Source: Deinococcus arboris
GTDB lineage: Bacteria > Deinococcota > Deinococci > Deinococcales > Deinococcaceae
Direction of reading: 5' to 3'
Length of the DNA stretch: 64,000 bases
Assembly (NCBI RefSeq): GCF_009755355.1
Contig: NZ_WQLB01000021.1
Location: 16,269-80,268 of the forward strand
Shown here in pieces: positions 55,796 through 64,000 of this stretch. The translations under genes and the position numbers were made by a program. Position 1 is the first letter of the stretch. Every line of letters starts with the position of its first letter. Below the pieces are notes generated by a model. That model saw nothing but the letters and a program-made list of their open reading frames with translations. It was not told where the DNA came from and made no database searches.

Positions 55796-58099
55796 TTAAT
55801 GCTCCAGGCGAATGTGCGGCAGCCGCCGGTCCAGCCACGCGGGCAGCCACCAGTTCCAGCGTCCGGCCAATTTGAGAAAGGCAGGCACCAGCACCAGGCG
55901 CACCAGGGTCGCGTCCAGGGCCACCGCCACGGCCAGGCCCAGGCCGATGCTCTTGCTGGCTACCACACGGCCAAAGATGAAGGCGGTAAAGACAATCAAC
56001 ATGATGATGGCCGCACTGGTGATGATCCGGGCGGTGTGCCCCACCGCCAGCACCACCGCTTCATCGTTGCTGGCGCCGCGCAGGTGTTCTTCCTGCACCC
56101 GCGAGAGCAAAAAGATTTCGTAATCCATGCTCAGGCCGAACATCACGGCAAACAGCAGCACTGGCAGACTGGCGTCCAGCACCCCCACATCGGCTGGAAT
56201 GCCCAGCGGCGCGGCCAGCACGCCGTTTTGCACCACCAGGGTCACCACCCCGGCGGCGGCCCCCACCGTCAGGGCGTTCATCAGGATGCTCTTGAGGGGA
56301 ATCAGGAGGCTGCGAAAAGCCACCATCAGCAGCAGGAACGTGCCGGCAAACACAGCCAGGATGACCGTGGGCAGTGACCCAGTGATGGCGCGGCTGAATT
56401 CCTCGCCGCCGATGGGCGCGCCGCCCAGCAGGTAGGCGTAGCCGCTGGCCTCAAGCTTCCGGCGTAGCTGCGTCTCAAGCTGCGGAATCTCGCGGGCACG
56501 CAGGGTGCGGTCAGGCACCACGGTCACCCGCAGCAGGGTCCGGTCCTGGCTAAAGGAGCGCGTGGTCAGGACGCTCAGGGCCGCCAGGGCGTCGGCATTG
56601 CTGCTGCCCGCCGTATCCGTTAAATCGGCTGGGGTCACAAAGGGACTAAGCACGCCCTTCACCCCGTCCAGGCCGCGCAGGTCCTCCACAAGTGCTTGAA
56701 ACTTCGCGCGGTCAGCCGGCCCGTAGCGCTGGCCCTGCAAGTCCAGCACCACCTCGAACTGGCTCAGGAGGCCGCCCGCGCCCAGCGCCTCCACGTCTTT
56801 CAGGGCGTCGCGGCTCTCGACACCAGGGGTCAGCCCCCAGGCCCCCGCATAGCCGGTCCTCATTTGAAAAGCAGGCGCCGCCAGCACCAGCAGCAGGGCG
56901 GCTGACGCCAGCACCGCCGCCCAGGGCCGGGCAGTAACCCGCCGCGCAAAGGTAGTCCAAGCCGCCGACGCCTCACCACTTTGTGCCCAGGTGAGCGTCA
57001 GGAGGCGGGGGCTGTTCACCCGCTCGCCCAGCAGGGCCAGCATAGCCGGCAAGGCCGTCAGAGACGCCAGCACCGTCAGCAGCACCGCCAGCACGCCGCC
57101 AATCCCAATCGAACGCACGAACGAGATCGGCGGCAGAATCAGCCCACCCATCGCAATCGCCACCGTCAGGCCGCTAAAGGCCACGCTGCGGCCAGCCGTC
57201 TGCACTGTGCGTTCGGCGGCCTGGCGAGGGGACGGGACCCGCTTCAATTCCTCCCGAAAGCGGTTGACCATCAGCAGGGCGTAGTCAATGCCGGCCCCCA
57301 GGCCCAGCATGGTAATCACGCTCTGGGCAAAGGTGCTGACCTCCATCACGCGGGTCAGGCCGTACAGCCCGGCCATCGCCACGCTGATGCTCAGCATGCC
57401 CACCGCCAGTGGGAGCCCGGTCGCCACCAACGCGCCGAAGACCAGCAGCAGCAGCACGCCGATCAGGGGCAGGGCGGTCAGTTCGCTGCGTTTGGTGTCC
57501 GACTCGGCAAACTCGGTGAAGTCGTCGGCAATGGCCTGCCCGCCGGTCACGCGGATATCCAGCGCGGCACTCTCGGCCCTTTCAGCGTAGGCGCGCACCC
57601 GGCGCAGAGTCTCGGTGGCGCCGTCTTCCAGGGGAATCTGCGCCAGGGTCAGGGCCAGCACGCCGTCCCCGGCCTGTGTGGGCAGAGGGCCGCCCGCCTG
57701 CGCGCCCGTCACGCGGGTAACGCCCGCGACCTCTTCCAGCCCATCCAGAAATGTCTGGTAGGTGGTCTGCCCAGCCTCCGTGGTCAGCGGCGGCTGACTG
57801 CGAGTGACCAGCACCACCGTGTTCGTGTCGCGCTCATTGAAGCGCTCCCGCAGCAGTGCCGTTACGCGGGTGGCCTCGGCGTCGGTCAGGCCGCCCGCCG
57901 GGTCGGCATTCAGGGCGGCGGGCGCGCGGGCGGCAAACGGAATGCTGAGCAGCGCGGCCAGCAACCAGACCAGCAGGATGGCCCAGGGGTGATGGGAGAC
58001 CAGTCGGCCCAGTGTCTTCACGCCCCGGAGTAGACCACGCAGGCCAGAGACAAACCGGGTGACCCGCAACAACCACCAACTGACACCAACTTGCGCCAT
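55796..58099 (-). CDS. MMPL/RND-type transporter
   Basis: 767 residues with two halves, each with a large outside loop and six membrane segments: [23 protein letters not shown] and [20 protein letters not shown] are the GxxxDY/FxxR pair of MmpL proteins, with Asp for proton coupling. Related proteins export lipids or hydrophobic drugs. The start is ATG 58099; upstream extension would overlap the divergent HTH gene. It lies 66 bp from that gene, which is therefore a candidate regulator. The stop codon is formed by the target duplication of the MITE-like element. Confidence 0.9.
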   Translation of the reverse strand: MAQVGVSWWLLRVTRFVSGLRGLLRGVKTLGRLVSHHPWAILLVWLLAALLSIPFAARAPAALNADPAGGLTDAEATRVTALLRERFNERDTNTVVLVTRSQPPLTTEAGQTTYQTFLDGLEEVAGVTRVTGAQAGGPLPTQAGDGVLALTLAQIPLEDGATETLRRVRAYAERAESAALDIRVTGGQAIADDFTEFAESDTKRSELTALPLIGVLLLLVFGALVATGLPLAVGMLSISVAMAGLYGLTRVMEVSTFAQSVITMLGLGAGIDYALLMVNRFREELKRVPSPRQAAERTVQTAGRSVAFSGLTVAIAMGGLILPPISFVRSIGIGGVLAVLLTVLASLTALPAMLALLGERVNSPRLLTLTWAQSGEASAAWTTFARRVTARPWAAVLASAALLLVLAAPAFQMRTGYAGAWGLTPGVESRDALKDVEALGAGGLLSQFEVVLDLQGQRYGPADRAKFQALVEDLRGLDGVKGVLSPFVTPADLTDTAGSSNADALAALSVLTTRSFSQDRTLLRVTVVPDRTLRAREIPQLETQLRRKLEASGYAYLLGGAPIGGEEFSRAITGSLPTVILAVFAGTFLLLMVAFRSLLIPLKSILMNALTVGAAAGVVTLVVQNGVLAAPLGIPADVGVLDASLPVLLFAVMFGLSMDYEIFLLSRVQEEHLRGASNDEAVVLAVGHTARIITSAAIIMLIVFTAFIFGRVVASKSIGLGLAVAVALDATLVRLVLVPAFLKLAGRWNWWLPAWLDRRLPHIRLEH

Positions 58100-58102
58100 C
58101 TC

Positions 58103-58136
58103 TTGACAATAAGTATCAGATAGCGCAAGATAGCGG
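58103..58136 (+). promoter_or_regulatory. Promoter and repeat operator of the HTH gene
   Basis: TTGACA (58103-58108) is a perfect -35; the -10 seventeen bp away is weak (CAAGAT, 58126-58131). Two direct copies of AGATAGCG (58119-58126, 58129-58136) are spaced 10 bp, one helical turn, and cover the -10. They also sit upstream of the divergent MMPL start, so one regulator could act on both genes. Confidence 0.5.
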
Positions 58137-58165
58137 TATTTGAAAGGAGGTAACAGCATCTGACT

Positions 58166-58567
58166 ATGAGTGACCCTCATGAAGTACTGACACTGGAAGA
58201 ACTCGCCGCCTTCCTGAAGGTGAGCGAGACGACTGCCTACGCCCTGGTGCGCGGCGGCGAGGTGCCGGGCCGCAAGGTTGGGCGGGAATGGCGCTTTTTG
58301 AAAGCGCGAGTGGTGGACTGGCTGATGAGCGCCGGCGCCGAGGCCGCCCATTCAGAAACAGGAGGAAACAATATGGACAAGACCGGCTTTGTGCAGCGCG
58401 ACGAACTGGGGGGCGAGTTTAAGCAGGAGGGCGGGCAGGAGTACGTGGCCCTGTGGCTCCCTATCACGCGCGAGGAAAAGGCCGCGCAACTGGAGAAAGC
58501 AGCCCGCGACGGCGTGAACGTCAGCGAACTGGTGGCCGATTATTTGCGGGACTGGGTGAAGGCGTAA
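58166..58567 (+). CDS. Excisionase-type HTH protein with C-terminal extension
   Basis: 133 residues. Residues 8-55 are a MerR-like excisionase-family HTH ([38 protein letters not shown]). Residues 70-133 are a separate, charged domain ([34 protein letters not shown]) of ribbon-helix-helix-like appearance. AGGAGG stands 15 nt before ATG 58166, longer than usual. A second AGGAGG is placed ideally before codon 70 (ATG 58373), so the C-terminal domain may also be made alone. No integrase is nearby, so regulation of the MMPL gene is more likely than excision. Confidence 0.82.
   Translation: MSDPHEVLTLEELAAFLKVSETTAYALVRGGEVPGRKVGREWRFLKARVVDWLMSAGAEAAHSETGGNNMDKTGFVQRDELGGEFKQEGGQEYVALWLPITREEKAAQLEKAARDGVNVSELVADYLRDWVKA
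58360..58375 (+). promoter_or_regulatory. Strong internal ribosome site in the HTH gene
   Basis: AGGAGG (58360-58365), 7 nt, then ATG (58373-58375) in the same frame as the HTH protein. It would start a 64-residue protein, [16 protein letters not shown] and onward. It is better spaced than the site of the full-length start. Confidence 0.55.
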
Positions 58568-58575
58568 CGGCGGAA

Positions 58576-58618
58576 AGTGGTGAGTGGGCAGTGGAAAAAG
58601 CACCGCCCACTCACCACT
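58576..58618 (+). terminator. Hairpin after the HTH gene
   Basis: AGTGGTGAGTGGGC (58576-58589) pairs perfectly over 14 bp with GCCCACTCACCACT (58605-58618). It starts 9 bp after the stop codon. No T-run follows. Similar GTGGGGAGTGG-type palindromes occur in other gaps. Confidence 0.55.
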
Positions 58619-59054
58619 GACTAGGAGGGCGTTACCAGGGATTGTGAAAGATTTGCAGCTCAGAACTATCTGCCTGAGGCGAAGAGGTCGGTAGTTGGAA
58701 ACGAAATGATGGTGTCTCTGCCGACGCACCTTGCATCAAAAGAGGGGCGCGCTTACCAGCCCAGGTCTGGCAGCCTGGAGAAAATGGAGCAGCTGGAAGA
58801 CGTCATCACCTGGCAGTGGTGAGAACTGTCTGGGGCCGCTCTGCTGTGGGCGGCGTCCTCTAATTCTCTGTCCTGACCTGGCCGCCACGCGCGCGTTTCT
58901 GGTTGCTCTTGGCTGTCCTGTGCTTGCGTTCTGGCCACTGGCACCCGCTTCTCTGGAGAACACACGGTAAACCTGGCGCCCAACCCCCGACCAAATGAGA
59001 GTTGACGGAGAATTAGGGCTTGTCCACTTCCCACTTATCCCTGGCCACTTCCCC
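58619..59054. other. 436-bp gap
   Basis: No convincing gene on either strand. A C-rich stretch TCCACTTCCCACTTATCCC near 59021-59040 belongs to the simple GTGGGGAGT-type repeats seen elsewhere. Confidence 0.4.
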
Positions 59055-59855
59055 TCAAAACAATTCGTCCAGCAGCATGTAATACGCCAGCTTGCCCTCG
59101 TCCACCAGCGCGCGGCCATACAGATCGAGGAACATTCCAGCGTACACGTCGCCCAGTTCGCCGCGCACCTCACGCCAGGCTAGCGCCAGGTCAATGTGGC
59201 GGTCCGCGATCCCGGCGCGGCCCAGATCAATGAGGCCCTCCACGTACTCGCCGCTGACGATCAGATTGTCCAGGGTGGCGTCGCCGTGGGTCACCACCAG
59301 ATCCTCCTGGGCGGGGCGGGTGCGGGCCAGTTCGTTAAAGACGCTGACCGCACTGCGGCCCTGGCGCTCCTCGTCAAAGTCGCTTTCATCCACCACCCCA
59401 GCCTGCACCCGTTCGCGGGCCAGCGGCAGGGCCACGGCCAGGGTGCGGGTAAACGGACAGTCGCGGATGGACAGGGCGTGCAGTTCGCGCAGGGCGCGGG
59501 CCAGCAGGGTCACCACCCGCTCCGGGTGCAGCAGGGCGTCGGGATGACTCATGGAGATGCCGGGCACGCGCGTCATGACCAGGTACTCGGCGTCCGGGGT
59601 AACTTCAAAGCCCACCAGTTCCGGCACCGGCACCCGCCCGGCAAACCAGCGCAGCCGCTCGCGCTCCTGCTGCAAGGTGCTGCCCGCGTGCGCCTGCCGG
59701 GGCTGAACCTTGACCACAAAGCGGGTGCTGCGCCACACCGACGCGCCACTTGCTCCGCCGGTCACCCGTTCCCAGCGGGCGGCGGGTAGGGCGCGGCGCA
59801 GCGGCTCGGGCAGGGTCAGGCGCGGGGCGTCAGCGGGACTCACGCGGCCCAGCAT
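59055..59855 (-). CDS. APH(3')-like aminoglycoside phosphotransferase family kinase
   Basis: 266 residues, full length for APH(3'). [20 protein letters not shown] is the nucleotide loop and Lys; [20 protein letters not shown] is the Brenner motif with the catalytic Asp; [20 protein letters not shown] is the metal-binding DxG motif with the typical APH(3') tail; LDELF ends the protein as in the family. All core residues are present, so the protein may phosphorylate kanamycin-type drugs, but as a chromosomal gene without mobile context it may be intrinsic. GAGGG lies 5 nt before the ATG. Confidence 0.87.
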   Translation of the reverse strand: MLGRVSPADAPRLTLPEPLRRALPAARWERVTGGASGASVWRSTRFVVKVQPRQAHAGSTLQQERERLRWFAGRVPVPELVGFEVTPDAEYLVMTRVPGISMSHPDALLHPERVVTLLARALRELHALSIRDCPFTRTLAVALPLARERVQAGVVDESDFDEERQGRSAVSVFNELARTRPAQEDLVVTHGDATLDNLIVSGEYVEGLIDLGRAGIADRHIDLALAWREVRGELGDVYAGMFLDLYGRALVDEGKLAYYMLLDELF

Positions 59856-59923
59856 AGCGACCCTCAGGCAACCGTAAAGCTGGGCGTACCCGCCTGGCGA
59901 GGCCCTGTGGGCATCATGTCAGC

Positions 59924-60619
59924 GTGACCCGCCCCTCTGCCCCGCCGGCCATCCAGCCCCCAGAGGAACCCTCCAAGCGCGAGTGGTTCAGTGAGGTGAT
60001 TGGCCGCACGCGCTTCGTGGTGCTGATTGCCGTCATTGCCGTGCTGCTGGTGTCGTTCAGCCTGTTTTTGCAGGGCACGCTGCTGGCCCTGGTGACCATC
60101 TGGGACTCGTGGCGCGACACCTTCGTGGAGGGCGTTGCCAGCCAGAAGGGCGACCTGGCCGTGGAGTTCCTGGAAATCGTCAGCACCATGCTCAAGGCGG
60201 TCGTGTTTTACCTGATTGGCGTGGGGCTATATTCGCTGTTCATCACGCCGCTGAACCTGACCTCGGCGCTGGGAGTGGAAAGCCTGGCCGACCTGGAACA
60301 GAAAGTCGTATCGGTCATCATCGTGATTTTAGGGGTGACCTTTTTAGAGCACTTTGTGCGCTGGCAGGAGCCGCAAGAGACGCTGTATTTTGCCGGCGCG
60401 CTGGCCCTGGCCGGCGGGGCCCTGGTGTTTTTCCAGCGGGTGCATCAGGGCACTGGCGGCGACCTGGCCCAGCCGCAGGCCAAGTTGCGCGCCCGCCAGG
60501 AGCTGTTTGAACACCACACCGAGCAGCGCCACATTGACGACCACGACGTTGAACTGGCCGAGGCGGCGGTGCAGGCCAAGCTGGACGGCAAGGCCGACGC
60601 TGAAGAAGGCAGTGGGTAA
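59924..60619 (+). CDS. YqhA/UPF0114-like membrane protein
   Basis: 231 residues with four hydrophobic segments (RFVVLIAVIAVLLVSFSLFL; LKAVVFYLIGVGLYSLFI; VVSVIIVILGVTFLEHFV; TLYFAGALALAGGALVFF) in the order seen in UPF0114, whose function is unknown. A charged C-terminal tail of ~60 residues (ARQELFEHHTEQRHIDDHDV) is extra. GTG start at 59924. Confidence 0.65.
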   Translation: MTRPSAPPAIQPPEEPSKREWFSEVIGRTRFVVLIAVIAVLLVSFSLFLQGTLLALVTIWDSWRDTFVEGVASQKGDLAVEFLEIVSTMLKAVVFYLIGVGLYSLFITPLNLTSALGVESLADLEQKVVSVIIVILGVTFLEHFVRWQEPQETLYFAGALALAGGALVFFQRVHQGTGGDLAQPQAKLRARQELFEHHTEQRHIDDHDVELAEAAVQAKLDGKADAEEGSG

Positions 60620-60796
60620 AAAGAGGGTGGGGCGTGGGTTGTAGAGTGTGGGAACAGCCTGGCTTGGCAGGTGTGCTGCGCAGGACAAGCTGAGCAGGGG
60701 GACAGCGGCAGCCTGATGGACTGAGTTCCTCATCTTTTCCCACTGTCCACTCCCCACTTCCTCCTGCACGGGACAAGCGGCAGCCCCCCAGAGGCG

Positions 60797-60802
60797 TACA
60801 CT
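60797..60802 (+). promoter_or_regulatory. Leaderless -10 of the gene at 60810
   Basis: TACACT ends 7 nt before ATG 60810. Confidence 0.45.
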
Positions 60803-60809
60803 GTCCAGA

Positions 60810-61691
60810 ATGAGGGTTGGTCTGCTTGAATCACGCGCCGCGCGGCTTCCGGGCTACTGGGCGGCGTATCTGAAAGAACTGGGGGCCACGCCTGTGACCC
60901 CCGCCGTCAGCGACGCGCAGGCACTGGAACTGGGCCGCGAAAGCCTGCCCGGCGAGCCGGCCACCGTGCAGCTGACCCTGGGGCGCATTCTGGGCCTGAC
61001 GCGGGTGGACACCGTACTCGTGCCGCAGTGGGCCGCCGTCAGCGGCGACGCCTGGAGCGAAGCGCTGCCTGAACTGCTCTCGCGGCGCATCAGCGGGCTG
61101 CCCACGCTGCTGGGGGTACCTGACCAGCCGGACGCGCTGGAAAACACAGCGGCCGAGGTGGGGCTGCGCGTGACCCAGAACGCCGGCATGGTGCGCCGCG
61201 CCCTGGAAAAGGTGCGCCCGCTGGGCCAGGACGCCCGCGCTGCGCCGCCCGTCCTCAGCCGGGGCAGCCGCGTGACGGTGGCCGTTATTGGCCCGCGTGC
61301 CCTGATGGGCGAACACCTGCTGACCCACCCTCTACGCGCGGCCCTGGACGAGCTGGGCCTGTATGGCGTGTTCAGCACAGACCTGAGTGTCCCCGAGGTC
61401 CTACGCCGCGCCGAGCGGATGCCCGGCGACGCGGCGCCCGGTGACCGGGAACTGTTCGGGGCCGCCTCGTTGCTGGGCGGCAAAAGTGCCGTGCGCGGAT
61501 TCGTGCTGGCGGTGCCGGCCCGTGACGGCGCGGCGCAGGCGGCCGCCGCACGACTGGCCGCCGCCCAGCACAAACCCACCCTGACCCTGCAGCTGGACGG
61601 CCAGAGCGAGTTCCCCGACCTGGCGGCCTTTCGTGACCGCGTGACTCTGGGCCGCTTTGCCCTCGACCCCATAGAGGAAAGCGGCGCATGA
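60810..61691 (+). CDS. Unknown protein, distantly like acyl-CoA dehydratase activase-related proteins
   Basis: 293 residues. The opening ([25 protein letters not shown], shown in part; [30 protein letters not shown]) has the layout of DUF2229-type proteins, which are related to 2-hydroxyacyl-CoA dehydratase components, but the conserved cysteines are missing, so the link is tentative. No partner enzyme lies nearby. It overlaps the next gene by ATGA. Confidence 0.6.
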   Translation: MRVGLLESRAARLPGYWAAYLKELGATPVTPAVSDAQALELGRESLPGEPATVQLTLGRILGLTRVDTVLVPQWAAVSGDAWSEALPELLSRRISGLPTLLGVPDQPDALENTAAEVGLRVTQNAGMVRRALEKVRPLGQDARAAPPVLSRGSRVTVAVIGPRALMGEHLLTHPLRAALDELGLYGVFSTDLSVPEVLRRAERMPGDAAPGDRELFGAASLLGGKSAVRGFVLAVPARDGAAQAAAARLAAAQHKPTLTLQLDGQSEFPDLAAFRDRVTLGRFALDPIEESGA

Positions 61692-62059
61692 ACCTCTGGC
61701 GCTGGCTGACCACCCCCGACCCAGAACCAGGATTTACCACCGGCAAACTGTTGAAACTGGCGGCGCGCGTGGCGCTGTTCGCCCTGGTGGCGACCCTGGT
61801 GAGCAGCCTGCTGAGCCTCACGCCGCTGGGACCGTACCTGAATACCTGGTGGGGCAGCCTGCTCTTTGTGCTGGCGCTGTATCTTCCGCTGGCGCGCTTT
61901 CTCAATGTGGATACCTTTGTGCCGCGCCGCCTGCAAGCCCGCGTGGACGCCCGCACGTCGGGGCAGACCAGCAAGGCAACCCGCACCCAGCGCCGCAAGG
62001 AACGCCACCGCTACGCGGGCGTGCGCAAAAGCGCGCCGCGCTCCGGCGGACGGCGCTGA
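61688..62059 (+). CDS. Small membrane protein of unknown function
   Basis: 123 residues: two hydrophobic helices ([35 protein letters not shown]) and a very basic C-terminal tail ([20 protein letters not shown]) that may bind nucleic acid or lipid head groups. ATGA coupling to the gene at 60810 suggests a joint role. Confidence 0.65.
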   Translation: MNLWRWLTTPDPEPGFTTGKLLKLAARVALFALVATLVSSLLSLTPLGPYLNTWWGSLLFVLALYLPLARFLNVDTFVPRRLQARVDARTSGQTSKATRTQRRKERHRYAGVRKSAPRSGGRR

Positions 62060-62080
62060 CCACCTGACTCCTCCTGTTGC

Positions 62081-62111
62081 CAGCCTCTGTGAAGCCTGTT
62101 CACAGAGGCTG
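62081..62111. terminator. Terminator between convergent genes
   Basis: CAGCCTCTGTGAA (62081-62093) pairs perfectly with TTCACAGAGGCTG (62099-62111), loop GCCTG, followed on the plus strand by TTTGCTCTT. It probably serves the plus-strand unit and may act for the convergent gene. Confidence 0.7.
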
Positions 62112-62122
62112 TTTGCTCTTCC

Positions 62123-62806
62123 CTACCCTTCTTCCAGCGGATAGGTCTGGGCCGCGCGCGCGGCCAGAAACACCAGATGCAGGTAAAAGAGCCCCACCCC
62201 CAGGAACACCAGCCAGCCGGGGAAATTGCCGATGTCGGCCAGGGCAAAGGCTTCTGGGAAGGTCAGCATCCACCCCTTAGGCTGGCTGAGGTCCAGTTTG
62301 GCCAGCCAGGCCAGCAGCACCGCCGCGTAAATCCACAGGTAGTTGCGGCTCAGGCGCCAGCCCAGAGCGTCGGCGCGGGACATGGGGCTGCGCGGCTTAC
62401 TCAGCTCGGCCAGCAGCAGCTGGTGCCAGTCAGGGTCTACGCGGTCACCCAGCATGGCCGGATAAAAAAAGCGTTCCATGATCCGGACCCGGTGGTGCGC
62501 GATTTCAAAGGTGCGAAAGCGCCGCGCCTCCAACCGCAGAAAAAAGTAATTCATGAACATGGAAAACAGAAAGGTGGCGTGGCTGTTGTTCACGTCCCCC
62601 AGGGCAAAAGAGGCCAGGCCAGCGGTGGTGACCACCGACCAGTTGGTCGTCATGTCCAGCCGCTGCCGGTAGGCGGTCATCTTGCCAACTTCGGCGCGGT
62701 AAAGGTGAATCAGGGCGTTGGCCGCGTTCGTGGTGTAACTCACGTCCGTCAGTCCGCCTAACCCCGCGCCGGGGCCACCGCCCACGCCGGGCATCAGGGA
62801 CGCCAC
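62123..62806 (-). CDS. DUF2270-family membrane protein
   Basis: 227 residues: [20 protein letters not shown] and [20 protein letters not shown] followed by [20 protein letters not shown], the pattern of DUF2270, a membrane family of unknown function in Deinococcus-Thermus and cyanobacteria. Two further hydrophobic segments near the C-terminus. ATG 62806 start. Confidence 0.82.
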   Translation of the reverse strand: MASLMPGVGGGPGAGLGGLTDVSYTTNAANALIHLYRAEVGKMTAYRQRLDMTTNWSVVTTAGLASFALGDVNNSHATFLFSMFMNYFFLRLEARRFRTFEIAHHRVRIMERFFYPAMLGDRVDPDWHQLLLAELSKPRSPMSRADALGWRLSRNYLWIYAAVLLAWLAKLDLSQPKGWMLTFPEAFALADIGNFPGWLVFLGVGLFYLHLVFLAARAAQTYPLEEG

Positions 62807-62944
62807 CTGTGCATGGGTTCAGGGTAGCGCACCCGCCGTCAACAGCGATCTTTCGCAGCAGAGCAGGGACACAGGCACTGGCAACTCGTCCACGGCAGGC
62901 CAGAGAGACGCGCCGCTCGCTTGGGGAAAGCGCGGGCCCAGCCC

Positions 62945-63595
62945 TCAGCGCAGGAAGGGGTTACTCCTGCGCTCGGCGCCCACAGTCGTGCGGGGGCCGT
63001 GGCCAGGGTAGACAGCCGTGTCTTCCGGCAGGGTCAGCAGTTCGGCCGCGATGCTGCGCAGCAGGGTTGGATGGTCACCGCCGGGCAGGTCGGTGCGGCC
63101 AATCCCCCCCTGAAACAGCGTATCGCCAGCAATGACCAGGCCCGGCGCTGTAAACACCACATGCCCCGGCGAGTGGCCCGGCACTTCGCGGGCGGTGAGC
63201 GTCAAGTCGCCTGCGGTGAAGGTCTGCCCCTGGACAATTTCCTGGTCGGGGGCTTCGGGTTGCGTAAAGGGCAAGTTCCAGCGGCCCGCACTCGCCGCCC
63301 CCAGCTGATAAAGAGGCTGGTCAGCGACATGCAGAAACACCGGCACCTCCAGCGCTTCCCGGAGGGGCTGCACCGCGCCGATATGGTCAAAGTGCGCGTG
63401 GGTCAGCAGAATGGCGCGCACCGTGACGCCGCTGCCGCGCACCAGGGCCAGCAGCCGCTCGGCCTCGTCGCCAGGGTCAATCAGAAACCCTTCGTTCTGC
63501 TCGCCGGCGATCAGCAGCGCATTTTCCTGAAGGGGGCCGGTGGGCGTGGACCACAGGCGCACGGGGCCGTGGGTCTGGGGGCGGGGCGCAGTCAT
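62945..63595 (-). CDS. MBL-fold metallo-hydrolase (glyoxalase II-like)
   Basis: 216 residues with the metallo-beta-lactamase motifs: [16 protein letters not shown] (HxHxDH), [31 protein letters not shown] and [14 protein letters not shown]. This is the short glyoxalase II/YcbL-like group; substrate may be a hydroxyacyl thioester. ATG 63595 is preceded on its strand by TACACT at 7 nt, which decides the start against a longer frame to 63652. Confidence 0.9.
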   Translation of the reverse strand: MTAPRPQTHGPVRLWSTPTGPLQENALLIAGEQNEGFLIDPGDEAERLLALVRGSGVTVRAILLTHAHFDHIGAVQPLREALEVPVFLHVADQPLYQLGAASAGRWNLPFTQPEAPDQEIVQGQTFTAGDLTLTAREVPGHSPGHVVFTAPGLVIAGDTLFQGGIGRTDLPGGDHPTLLRSIAAELLTLPEDTAVYPGHGPRTTVGAERRSNPFLR

Positions 63596-63602
63596 GCCCG
63601 GC

Positions 63603-63608
63603 AGTGTA
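63603..63608 (-). promoter_or_regulatory. Leaderless -10 of the MBL-fold gene
   Basis: TACACT on the minus strand ends 7 nt before ATG 63595. Confidence 0.45.
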
Positions 63609-64000
63609 ACGGCGGCAGAGACCAGTCCTGAGCCATTGCCAGCTTTCCTCAATCGGTTTGGCCGACTGCATCTGCAATGAACTCAGACCGTCAAGGAGCG
63701 GGTGGGCGGGGTCAAGAATGCCCTGCATTGTGAAACTTAGCAGCCAGCGACTTGAGACGCGCCTCATTGCCTTTAGAGGAACAGCGGCGTGAGTCATCTG
63801 AAGAGGCAGGAAAGCAGCATGATGATTCTCACTTCGTCAGCTTGAGGACCGAGTTTGGCGTTGGCGTGCCGCTAAGCAAATTTGCCCCAGCGCCGTTCAG
63901 ACACTATGAGCGGCGCTGAGTTCTGCTCTGAGATAGAACAGCGTCGTCCTTCGGCGTTGAGTCCATCAGGCAGTACACACCTGGGCGCTCTGACATGAAC
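63609..64000. other. Window-edge gap with one hairpin
   Basis: No gene was recognised. CAGCGCCG (63888-63895) pairs with CGGCGCTG (63911-63918), a terminator-like stem that may belong to a gene beyond the window edge. Confidence 0.4.

Noticed and set aside
58166..58567. Prophage or integrative element signalled by the excisionase-type HTH
   Set aside because: No integrase, attachment repeat or phage gene lies nearby; this HTH type is common in ordinary regulators.
58736..59173. 145-residue minus-strand frame in the gap before the APH-like gene
   Set aside because: It overlaps the 3' end of the APH-like gene in another frame and has Trp/Arg-rich composition without any motif.

Overview
This is a high-GC window that reads as a Deinococcus chromosome. 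The identification is inferred from protein families (paired deoxynucleoside kinases, a MurE without the DAP-type DNPR motif, BTAD/AAA regulator, DUF2270 and YceD proteins) and from promoters: many genes carry TANNNT (often TACACT) only 6-10 nt before the start codon, as in leaderless Deinococcus transcripts. No database search was possible, so species level is not claimed.

Layout. 1-6.7 kb: M48-type membrane peptidase (cut by the window edge) and acpS; a one-chain MNT-HEPN protein; a 575-bp gap holding a ~195-bp imperfect palindrome; psuK-psuG for pseudouridine breakdown; a DUF2167 gene broken by an in-frame amber codon; lpdA. 6.9 kb: tRNA-Glu. 7.0-28.0 kb: a Wzx/Wzy-type surface-polysaccharide locus. 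Its parts are a fused Wzz/BY-kinase behind a terminator-like leader hairpin, flippase, polymerase, three glycosyltransferases, an FnlA / RmlD-like / 2-epimerase set for an L-deoxyaminosugar, a WbpM-type dehydratase, a reductase fused to the initiating phosphoglycosyltransferase, an O-antigen-ligase-like protein and an NDP-sugar nucleotidyltransferase. Two insertion sequences (IS5/ISL2 group and IS630) lie side by side in its middle, and part of the locus is AT-rich, which suggests transfer.

28-39.9 kb: housekeeping genes (yceD, moaC, two deoxynucleoside kinases, murE) with a repeat-bearing membrane protein, a 1105-aa AAA-TPR-BTAD regulator and a kinase-like phosphotransferase. 40-44.3 kb: an overlapping run of four exported proteins (DUF3160, CapA-like, two FG-GAP-like). 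44.6-53.7 kb: rtcB, a nitrilase-like amidase, three small acetyltransferase-type genes, kbl, menG, a protein of six exact 22-residue repeats and an M29 aminopeptidase. 53.8 kb: tRNA-Pro. 54-63.6 kb: HAD phosphatase, DedA, MMPL transporter with a MITE-like element exactly at its stop codon, an excisionase-type HTH gene divergent from it, an APH(3')-like kinase, and small membrane and metabolic proteins.

Most neighbouring genes are tightly coupled by ATGA/GTGA overlaps. The best candidates for undescribed biology are the single-chain MNT-HEPN protein, the reductase-PGT fusion, the leader hairpin before the BY-kinase, the 22-residue repeat protein, the stop-codon MITE and the HTH gene with a strong internal start site.
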